DNA of 34,902 bases from Acidobacteriota bacterium (GTDB lineage: Bacteria > Acidobacteriota > Blastocatellia > Pyrinomonadales > Pyrinomonadaceae), in the NCBI GenBank assembly GCA_020200095.1, contig JAIVJJ010000255.1:1-34902 (forward strand), written 5' to 3'. The position numbers and the translations under genes are program-made. The notes beneath the pieces are model-generated. The model had not been told where the DNA came from, searched no databases, and saw only the letters and a program-made list of their open reading frames with translations. Positions within the stretch are counted from its first letter, which is position 1; each line of letters starts with the position of its first letter. Positions 1 to 7,233 of this stretch are shown in pieces.

Positions 1-169
1 CCCGTATTGTGGTCGGAATTAAAGCATTGGAACTAAAAAGTTTGAGCAATTAAAAGGCAAAATATTATCAAAATATTATAAGGCTGAATCGAATTTAAAT
101 CGCTCGAATTCGGGATAAAAGTTTTGAGATTTGATAGAATAAAAATAACCGGAAACGGTTTATAAAATT

Positions 170-1018
170 ATGGAAGTTTTATTGGCAGACGAATACGGGT
201 TTTGTTTCGGTGTCGAACGCGCCGTCGAGATGGTCGAAGAATCACTCGAAGAAGGCGATACGGTTCGCACTCTTGGTCCGTTAATCCACAACGACCAGGA
301 AATGTCACGGTTGGCGACACACGGCGTCGCGACGATTAGCGAACCTGTGCAAATTCAGCGCGGCGAAACAGCCGTTATTCGCGCTCACGGCGTAACGCCG
401 CAGGTCGAAGCGGAATTAAGGGAAAAAGCATCGAAAGTTGTTGACGCGACTTGTCCTTTCGTAACGAAAGTGCAAAAACTCGCCTCACGCGCTGCCGCGC
501 AAGACCGGCACGTCGTCGTTGTCGGAAATCCCGAACACCCGGAAATGATCGGCGTTTTCGGTTACGCGCCGGAACACGCTTTTGTCATCAATGACGCTTC
601 GGAAGTCGCTAATTTACCAAAACTAAAAAGTCCTCTGGTAGTTTCGCAAACAACTATTAAATTAAAAAATTTTCTCGAAGTCGCCGAAGCCGTCAAAGGA
701 AAAACCGATGACGAAGTGCAGGTCGTTAATACGATTTGCTCGGCGACGCGCGACCGGCAGGACGCGGCACGGGCGTTGTCAACAGTGGTTGATGCGTTTT
801 ATATTATCGGCGGTCGTCATTCTTCCAATAGCCGGAAACTTCTCGCCGTATGCAAAGAAGAATGCGAAAAAAGTTTTTTGATTGAAACCGAAGACGAAAT
901 TAATGCCGAAGATTTGCGCGGCGTCGAAAAGGTCGGCGTTACCGCTGGCGCTTCGACACCGAATTGGTTGATTGACAAAATTGTTAATCGCCTGAAAGCA
1001 ATAGGCACTGAGAATTAA
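170..1018 (+). CDS. ispH: 4-hydroxy-3-methylbut-2-enyl diphosphate reductase (IspH/LytB)
   Basis: N-terminus GFCFGVERAVEM, HGV motifs, DATCPFVTKVQ, TICSATRDRQDA and GASTPNWLI are typical of IspH; length 282 aa. Confidence 0.95.
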   Translation: MEVLLADEYGFCFGVERAVEMVEESLEEGDTVRTLGPLIHNDQEMSRLATHGVATISEPVQIQRGETAVIRAHGVTPQVEAELREKASKVVDATCPFVTKVQKLASRAAAQDRHVVVVGNPEHPEMIGVFGYAPEHAFVINDASEVANLPKLKSPLVVSQTTIKLKNFLEVAEAVKGKTDDEVQVVNTICSATRDRQDAARALSTVVDAFYIIGGRHSSNSRKLLAVCKEECEKSFLIETEDEINAEDLRGVEKVGVTAGASTPNWLIDKIVNRLKAIGTEN

Positions 1019-1034
1019 GCAGTTTGATTGAGTA

Positions 1035-1101
1035 AAATAAAATTGAGCGCCGGCAAATGTATTGAAAATTTATTTACATTTGCCGGCGCTCAATTTTATT
1101 T
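1035..1101. terminator. Perfect 27-bp inverted repeat between convergent genes, probable bidirectional terminator
   Basis: aaataaaattgagcgccggcaaatgta (1035-1061) pairs with tacatttgccggcgctcaattttattt (1075-1101), 13-nt loop, A/T-rich outer ends. Confidence 0.8.
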
Positions 1102-1117
1102 GCTTGCTGCGACCGCT

Positions 1118-1852
1118 TTACGGATTAACTTCTTCAAATTTCGGCATCGAAATTGATTGGTTTAGGATAACGCCGAACTCTGTGCCGGATTTTACTTCGG
1201 CATCCTCGCCTTTAGTGAATCTTTCACCGGCAAGACCGCCGAGACCGCCGAGGATTCCGCCAATCAAAGCGCCTTTTCCGCCGCCGATTAATCCGCCTAA
1301 GATAGCGCCGCCGCCAGCACCACCCCCGATAAAGATGATTTTGCGATTTTTCATTTTATCGCCCGAAGCCGTGCCTTCCGGGTCACTTTTCGCATCTTTA
1401 GTTTGCAGGTCGGTTAAAGAACCGTTGATAGCGCGGCGCGTTCCGTTTGGAAGTCTCACTTCAACAAAACTCACGTCAATCGTGCCGGGGTCGCCGCCTT
1501 TTTTCGCGGCTCTCGCCGAATCAACACGCCCCGTCACGGTGCTTCCGGTCGGAATTACAATCACGCCGGTGTTTGAATAAACCGGCTCGGTTACGGTCGC
1601 CGTAAATCTGTCGCCCGAACGCGCCGTTTTTGAACTGATTGTATCGTTCATACGGACGCGCAAGGTCTGACCGTCTTCAACCGTATATAATCGAACCGTA
1701 GGTCGTGTTACAATCGTTCTTTTGACGGTTGTTTTGCGAATTACGGGCTTGCGTTTTACGGGTCGTCTCTGTGCAAAAACATCAGTTGCGCTAAACACAA
1801 AAACCATCGCCAAAATCGCTGTTAAAAATTTGAAATTAAGTGAATTTTTCAT
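1118..1852 (-). CDS. Secreted/envelope protein with C-terminal glycine-zipper segment
   Basis: Signal peptide MKNSLNFKFLTAILAMVFVFSATDVFAQ; GGGAGGGAILGGLIGGGKGALIGGILGGLGGLAG glycine zipper. Confidence 0.75.
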   Translation of the reverse strand: MKNSLNFKFLTAILAMVFVFSATDVFAQRRPVKRKPVIRKTTVKRTIVTRPTVRLYTVEDGQTLRVRMNDTISSKTARSGDRFTATVTEPVYSNTGVIVIPTGSTVTGRVDSARAAKKGGDPGTIDVSFVEVRLPNGTRRAINGSLTDLQTKDAKSDPEGTASGDKMKNRKIIFIGGGAGGGAILGGLIGGGKGALIGGILGGLGGLAGERFTKGEDAEVKSGTEFGVILNQSISMPKFEEVNP

Positions 1853-2125
1853 TTCTCACCTCGTCCTTTATTTGTTGTTAAAAAAGTTCAAAACTCTTTT
1901 GCATTAACCGTTTTTAAGACGCTATGCGGTTTTCAACCGTTGTCTTAAACTTTAGATTCAGGAGTATTGCTAACAGAACCTTCCACATCCGGCTTTTTGT
2001 CGAAACAAAATGCTTGAAACAAGGAACAATTTTTTTCGTATTTCTTGTCATTGAAGACGCAACGAACTTTCAAAGTTTCGGCATCTTATCATTCATAATT
2101 TTTATGTAATAGGAAGTAACCATTT

Positions 2126-3313
2126 ATGTCAAAAAGAGCAATCTATCAATTATCGGCGCGTCAAATTTTGTTTTTGGCTTTGGCATCGGCTCTAATCGCT
2201 GTCGGAACGATGGCTTGTTTGAGCAATTTCGGCAACGCCTGGCAAGCGCGAGAAACGGCTAATGTCGCTTCAGCGGAAAATGCTCCACAAGGAATCTCCG
2301 AGCCTTCTGAAGTGAGCGACGAGCAAAACAGCATCGAAGTTTATCGGGCGCTTTCGCCGGGCGTAGCCTATATTACAACGAGCGCGCGGGTAGAAAATTT
2401 TTACGGTGAAGAATTTGAACGCGAACGAGGCAACGGTTCGGGTTCGGTCATTGATTCGCAAGGACATATCTTAACGAATTATCACGTTGTCGAAGGCACA
2501 TCAAAACTTACGGTGAGTTTCGGCGGCGATAAAGTTTATCCGGCAAAACGCATCGGCGGCGACCCGGACACGGATTTAGCCGTTATCAAAATTGACCCGC
2601 CTCCGACGGGTTTAACCGTTATTCAATTCAGCGATTCGGATAAACTTGTCGTCGGACAAAAAGTTTTAGCTATCGGAAATCCGTTCGGTCTGGACAGAAC
2701 TTTGACGACCGGCGTAATTTCCGGTTTACAACGCCCGATTCGCGGCGTCAACAATCGCCCGATTGAAGGCGCGATTCAAACAGATGCGTCAATCAATCCG
2801 GGTAATTCCGGCGGACCGCTGCTCGACAAATACGGCAAAATGATTGGCATTAACGCGCAGATTTACTCGCGCACCGGCGGTTCGGTCGGCGTCGGATTTG
2901 CAATTCCGGTTAATATCGCTAAGCGCGTCGTTCCGCAATTGATTCAATTCGGCGAAGTTCGCCGTCCAAAGCTCGGCGCAAATCTTTACAGCGTCGAACA
3001 ATTAAGCGAACAAGGCTTAAAATTTCCGGTTGGAAAAGGCTTGCTTGTTCGAAGCGCTTTAGCCGGTGGTTCGGCAGATCGCGCTGGCATTCGCGGAATT
3101 TCGCAGTCTCCCAGTGGTGAAATGGCTTTAGGCGATGTTATTACGTCGATTGATGGCGAAAAGCTGAGTGATTTAGACGATTTGTATCGTTTTCTGGATA
3201 AAAAACAAATCGGCGATACAGTTCAGGTTGAAATTTTCCGCAATAATCGAACATTGATGGTTCCGGTTAAACTCTTGCCTTTACCTACGACATCACAAAA
3301 TCGTCTGCGTTAA
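2126..3313 (+). CDS. HtrA/DegP-like trypsin-like serine protease with PDZ domain
   Basis: Triad contexts TNYHVVEG (His), DTDLAVIKI (Asp), GNSGGPLLD (Ser); C-terminal PDZ-like ALGDVITSIDGEKLSDLDDL; N-terminal membrane anchor. Confidence 0.93.
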   Translation: MSKRAIYQLSARQILFLALASALIAVGTMACLSNFGNAWQARETANVASAENAPQGISEPSEVSDEQNSIEVYRALSPGVAYITTSARVENFYGEEFERERGNGSGSVIDSQGHILTNYHVVEGTSKLTVSFGGDKVYPAKRIGGDPDTDLAVIKIDPPPTGLTVIQFSDSDKLVVGQKVLAIGNPFGLDRTLTTGVISGLQRPIRGVNNRPIEGAIQTDASINPGNSGGPLLDKYGKMIGINAQIYSRTGGSVGVGFAIPVNIAKRVVPQLIQFGEVRRPKLGANLYSVEQLSEQGLKFPVGKGLLVRSALAGGSADRAGIRGISQSPSGEMALGDVITSIDGEKLSDLDDLYRFLDKKQIGDTVQVEIFRNNRTLMVPVKLLPLPTTSQNRLR

Positions 3314-3347
3314 TTTGATAATCCAAGGCAGCGACGCTCACGCTTTG

Positions 3348-3407
3348 GCGGTAAATGAAAAATGATGAATACGAATCAATATGTATTCATCATTTTTCAT
3401 TTACCGC
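3348..3407. terminator. Perfect 25-bp intergenic inverted repeat
   Basis: gcggtaaatgaaaaatgatgaatac (3348-3372) / gtattcatcatttttcatttaccgc (3383-3407), 10-nt loop, just after the htrA-like gene. Confidence 0.7.
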
Positions 3408-3450
3408 TTACCGTTCACCGTAAAATCCGTGTTAATCTGTGTTTTCTTTT

Positions 3451-3699
3451 ATGGAAAAACTTGAGTTAAACGATTTTTACAACAAAGGTTTCGGCTGGAT
3501 TTGCAAGCATTGCGAGCGTGAATTAAAAGAAGCGGATAATTTTTCAAATCGAAAACACTCTCGCTTGATGCGCGAAGGCGAAGCCGAAAGCAAACAATTG
3601 AAACTCTCAAACATTGCTCTGGCAAAATGGATGGATAAAGCCCAGCGAACTTTGATGTGTCCGCGCTGTGGCATCACGGAACTCGCCGATAAATTTTAG
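3451..3699 (+). CDS. Small zinc-ribbon-like protein (two Cys pairs)
   Basis: CKHCERE and CPRCG pairs; ATG at 3451 is a more likely start than the GTG at 3439. Confidence 0.6.
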   Translation: MEKLELNDFYNKGFGWICKHCERELKEADNFSNRKHSRLMREGEAESKQLKLSNIALAKWMDKAQRTLMCPRCGITELADKF

Positions 3700-3797
3700 A
3701 TTTTAAGCATAGAGAACACGGAATTCGCACAAAGAAATTTTATTTTGCTGAAATCTCTTCTTGTTCTCTGTATACTCTATGGTTAAAATCTTGAACA

Positions 3798-4358
3798 ATG
3801 AAAATTCTCGATGTCGGCTGCGGCAGCAATAAGTACGAAGGCGCGATCGGCTTAGACAATAATCCGCGTACGGCGGCAGACGTGATTCATGACCTCGGAG
3901 TTGTTCCGTACCCGTTTCAAGACAACGAGTTTGACTTTATAATTTCGCGCCATGCTGTCGAACACATTCCCGATGTGATGGCTTTTATAACGGAACTTTA
4001 CCGTATCACGAAAAACGGCGGTCGAATCAAACTCGTTACGCCGCACTATACCAATCCCGATTGGGCAACCGACTTAACGCATCGCAATCATTTTAATTCT
4101 TATTCTTTTAATACTTTTATACCGGAGCGGCAGGTTTTTGATTTTTACACGGACGTTAAACTAAAGCCGATTCGTACCTATGTTTCGCTAGCGAATTTAT
4201 GGCGCGGCTTGGGAATTGAGTTTTTAGTGAATCTCGACCAAAAATCCGAGAAATTTCGTTTTATGCGTAAATTCTGGGAACATTATTTAAGCTATATTTT
4301 TCGGGGCAAAGAGCTTCATTTTGAATTTGAAGTAGTAAAACAAAACGCCGACGAGTAA
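3798..4358 (+). CDS. Class I SAM-dependent methyltransferase
   Basis: ILDVGCGSNKYEGAIGLD motif I, FDFIISRHAVEHIPD and ITKNGGRIKLVTPH. Confidence 0.85.
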   Translation: MKILDVGCGSNKYEGAIGLDNNPRTAADVIHDLGVVPYPFQDNEFDFIISRHAVEHIPDVMAFITELYRITKNGGRIKLVTPHYTNPDWATDLTHRNHFNSYSFNTFIPERQVFDFYTDVKLKPIRTYVSLANLWRGLGIEFLVNLDQKSEKFRFMRKFWEHYLSYIFRGKELHFEFEVVKQNADE

Positions 4359-4368
4359 ATAAAAAAAA

Positions 4369-4418
4369 GAATTTATTATGCAGCAATTTCTCGCGGGAAA
4401 TTGCTGCATAATAAATTC
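4369..4418. terminator. Perfect 22-bp hairpin between convergent genes
   Basis: gaatttattatgcagcaatttc (4369-4390) / gaaattgctgcataataaattc (4397-4418), 6-nt loop, preceded by A8. Confidence 0.8.
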
Positions 4419-4469
4419 CGAAATTGACTTATTCAGCCATCAGCCTGAATTTAACTTTCAGCAAAACGG

Positions 4470-5252
4470 TCAAAAAATAACTTGACTTTCCATGTAACAA
4501 GAACAAGCCAAGCGCTTTAATTCGCGCCGATTTACAATAACAAATTGCCCGCGCGAGTAAGAAATAACATCGCTTTCTTGAAATTCTCTGGCAATACAGC
4601 TTAAACTTGGACGGTGAACGCCGAGAAAACGGGCGATTCGTTCTTGCGTTAATGAAAACTGATTGCTTCCGTGGCGGTCTTCAAGCATTAACAACCAGCT
4701 GCAAAAACGTTCTTTTATTTGATGATGACAATTACAGATGACTCTTTGCGAGATTTGCCCGATATAACGACTTACAAACTCGATTATTTTCGTTTGCAGC
4801 AATCCGTTTGCCTTAAACTCACGCTCAAGAATATAACCTTCAATTCTTATGGCGCTTCCACCGATGGAAACTTCCGTCCAATAATTTGTCGGCTGACAGC
4901 TTAAAAGCTCCGGAAGTCCGATTAATCCTTCCCTGCCGGTCATAGCAATCTCACACATTCTTCCGTCTTCTAAAATCTGGGATTGAGAAAACACGGACGT
5001 TCCGGGAAAATAAACATATCTGACTGCATCGTCAGGTTGATACACAACTTCGCCGCCGGAAAAATTTATGTTTTCCACAAACGGTAAAAGGCGCGCTAAT
5101 TCATTAGTGGGCAGAGCGTCAAGAATCTTATTTGTTGATTCTTCTCTAAAATGCAAAACTCCCGTTGAAGAAAATTGCTGATTTTCCGCGCGGCTTACGA
5201 AAGGTTTTTCAGTACTTCGTTTGAGCCCGGTGTTAGTAAGATAGTTATACAT
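4470..5252 (-). CDS. Crp/Fnr-family transcriptional regulator
   Basis: Cyclic-nucleotide-binding-like fold (FSGGEVVYQPDDAVRYVYFPGTSVFSQSQILEDGRMCEIAMTGREGLIG) plus Crp-type HTH (LTQERIARFLGVHRPSLSCIAREF). Confidence 0.85.
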   Translation of the reverse strand: MYNYLTNTGLKRSTEKPFVSRAENQQFSSTGVLHFREESTNKILDALPTNELARLLPFVENINFSGGEVVYQPDDAVRYVYFPGTSVFSQSQILEDGRMCEIAMTGREGLIGLPELLSCQPTNYWTEVSIGGSAIRIEGYILEREFKANGLLQTKIIEFVSRYIGQISQRVICNCHHQIKERFCSWLLMLEDRHGSNQFSLTQERIARFLGVHRPSLSCIAREFQESDVISYSRGQFVIVNRRELKRLACSCYMESQVIF

Positions 5253-5307
5253 TATTTTATAAATAGCTTCTTAAAATTAAACTTGTCCGTTCTTTCAAAC
5301 CCGAAAT

Positions 5308-5673
5308 TCAGGCTTTTCTAATATCAACAATTACCAAGTTTATGCTTTTGTCAAAATCCCTTTCACGCACGTGCAGCAGCATAACTTTTGCTTCCGTAAC
5401 GTCTTCCCGCGAGCGAAAGCTAAAATTAAAATTGTCGGTTGAAAAAGAATCACTGACAAATCGTTTAAAGCGACGCTGAAAATCCAGAACATTTTCAAAA
5501 GTTGCCGCTTCTTCGAAAAAATTCCGTCCTATCAAGTTTGGTTTTGATTCGAGCAGATTGCCGTCATTCCTCTTTCCGTAATACATCACCGTTCCAGCCG
5601 AATCGAGTTCAAATACGCCAAACAAATTATGAGGGGTGAGGTTTGATACGGTATCCATAAACGTGATTCGCAA
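5308..5673 (-). CDS. Single PAS-domain protein resembling photoactive yellow protein (chromophore Cys absent)
   Basis: LFGVFELDSAGTVMYY...LIGRNFFEEAATFENVLDFQRRFKRFV...FNFSFRSREDVTEAKVMLLHVRE parallels the PYP/PAS layout (FGAIQLDGDGNILQY...[27 protein letters not shown]). Confidence 0.7.
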   Translation of the reverse strand: MRITFMDTVSNLTPHNLFGVFELDSAGTVMYYGKRNDGNLLESKPNLIGRNFFEEAATFENVLDFQRRFKRFVSDSFSTDNFNFSFRSREDVTEAKVMLLHVRERDFDKSINLVIVDIRKA

Positions 5674-5768
5674 TTTCTTTTAATCAAATCGTTAAAACGC
5701 ATTTTTTTGTTAAGACTTAGCCCATTAAACTGACCGACAAGCTCTTCACGGCAGTTTTACTAAAATTG

Positions 5769-5802
5769 TAGGGGAAACCGGAAGTATCCGAATTTCCCCT
5801 TA
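5769..5802. promoter_or_regulatory. Palindromic element TAGGGGAAA...TTTCCCCTTA upstream of the PAS gene
   Basis: ggggaaa (5771-5777) / tttcccc (5793-5799), with inner cgga-agta-tccg. Confidence 0.4.
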
Positions 5803-5912
5803 CCTGCCCCTTGCTCGTCGAAAAGCTGATTTTGCCTATGTCAGCCAATAAGCAAAACGAATTTAATCCTTCTAAAAGTAAATTCTTCTTTTATGATTCT
5901 GCTTATTAATTT

Positions 5913-5987
5913 ATTTATCTCATGAATGAAGTTTTTTGAGTATCGGGAGGTTGAGAAAAATCAGTAGGGAAAATCCCTAGTTTGACA
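5913..5987 (-). promoter_or_regulatory. Copy A of duplicated ~75-bp regulatory element with TAGGGAAAATCCCTA palindrome
   Basis: Aligns with 6426-6497: atttatctcatgaa-gaa...ttgag-atcggga...tagggaaaa-ccct...tttgaca; palindrome at 5965-5979. Confidence 0.6.
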
Positions 5988-6029
5988 TATGCTTGCAGCA
6001 AACGATTTTGACAATCAAAACCTCTTGCT

Positions 6030-6344
6030 TTAGAAACGATAGTTGATTTGCTGCAGGCGTATGATAAATCTTCGATGAGCAATTAACGCAATAAAAGCGC
6101 ATTCATCAAATTTAGTCGAATCAAAGCGTCCGGCATATTTCCAAATATCAATAAAAATTTCCTGCGCCAGAAATTCTGCCTCTTCATATGATTTGGCGCG
6201 ATTCTTCGCCAGCGACCAAACTAAATTACCGTGAGTGTCAATACAATCTTCGACTGCCGTTTTATCGCCCTGCGCGATTCTTCCCAATAATGAAACGGGT
6301 TCGGTTTTACGACCTGCCCAATTAGCCAAGTAGTTCATTAACAT
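6030..6344 (-). CDS. Sigma-70/ECF-like protein containing region 2 only (no region 4)
   Basis: LGRIAQGDKTAVEDCIDTHGNLVWSLAKNRAKSYEEAEFLAQEIFIDIWKYAGRFDSTKFDECAFIALIAHRRFIIRL matches sigma region 2; stop codon follows directly. Confidence 0.75.
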   Translation of the reverse strand: MLMNYLANWAGRKTEPVSLLGRIAQGDKTAVEDCIDTHGNLVWSLAKNRAKSYEEAEFLAQEIFIDIWKYAGRFDSTKFDECAFIALIAHRRFIIRLQQINYRF

Positions 6345-6425
6345 ATACCTTTATTTGAAAAAAGCTCTTCAGCTTTTTTCAAGCAGAAAAACAAAGCTTC
6401 AAACTTTATGTAATTGTACAAACCT

Positions 6426-6497
6426 ATTTATCTCATGAAGGAAAACATTTGAGAATCGGGAAAGTGGTAAATGTTAATAGGGAAAAACCCTTTGACA
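6426..6497 (-). promoter_or_regulatory. Copy B of duplicated regulatory element with TAGGGAAAAACCCTT palindrome
   Basis: Similar to copy A (5913-5987); located ~80 bp upstream of the region-2 sigma gene; palindrome at 6478-6492. Confidence 0.6.
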
Positions 6498-6573
6498 GTT
6501 GTGGAAAAATCCTTTGGCAATTACGAATAAATAAAACAATTCCACAATTCGTAATTTGAAATTCGTAATTGAA

Positions 6574-7233
6574 TTAATTGTCTTGCATCCAGCCTCGCAG
6601 AATGGCGTAGCGGACGATGTCTATGCGACTGCGCATATTGAGTTTGCGTAGCGCGTTGGCTTTGTGCGCTTCGACGGTTTTAACGGAGATGTCCATTTTT
6701 TCGGCGATTTCATTGTTGCTGTAACCGAGCGCGATGTAGCGCAAGGACACGGATTCGCGCTCGCTTAATTGTGCGCCGCGTGTTTCGCCGCGCGGCTTTT
6801 TTGTGCTTTTTCCGACGTAGTTGCCGAAAACTTTTCCGGTCATTGCCGGGTCGAGGTAATTGCCGCCGCCTGCTACCGTGCGAATGGCGCGAAGCATCTC
6901 GCTTGCCGCGCTTTGTTTTAAGACGTAGCCGGAAACTCCGGCTTGCAGCAGTTCCTGCAGGTAGGCATCGTCGGTGTGGCGCGTTAAGGTTAAAATTTTT
7001 ATTTCGGGCGCGACTCTTTTGAGTTTTGCCGCCGCCGTCAGACCGTTTAGTTCGGGCATTGAAATATCCATCAGCAATACGTCCGGCGCGAGTTCCTGCG
7101 CCAGGCGAACGGCTTCGCGCCCGTTGCCCGCCTCGCCGCAAACCTGCATATCGTCCTGCGCGTCGACTATCAAGCGCAAACCTTCGCGCACGGATTCGTG
7201 GTCTTCGGCAATCAGGACGCGAATCTCAGACAT
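6574..7233 (-). CDS. NarL/FixJ (LuxR-type HTH) response regulator
   Basis: Receiver IRVLIAEDHESVREGLRLI...DVLLMDISMPELNGL; C-terminal LSERESVSLRYIALGYSNNEIAEKMDISVKTVEAHKANALRKL. Start taken at MSEIRV; it overlaps the upstream kinase stop by 8 nt. Confidence 0.93.
   Translation of the reverse strand: MSEIRVLIAEDHESVREGLRLIVDAQDDMQVCGEAGNGREAVRLAQELAPDVLLMDISMPELNGLTAAAKLKRVAPEIKILTLTRHTDDAYLQELLQAGVSGYVLKQSAASEMLRAIRTVAGGGNYLDPAMTGKVFGNYVGKSTKKPRGETRGAQLSERESVSLRYIALGYSNNEIAEKMDISVKTVEAHKANALRKLNMRSRIDIVRYAILRGWMQDN

Noticed and set aside
1062-1580. 172-aa plus-strand ORF with Pro-rich repeats (PPRPPRIPPIKAPFPPPINPP)
   Set aside because: Antisense to the glycine-zipper gene; Pro runs are the complement of Gly codons, and the ORF begins inside the terminator palindrome.
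1924-2109. 61-aa plus-strand ORF upstream of the htrA-like gene
   Set aside because: No domain, AT-rich leader region, likely chance ORF.
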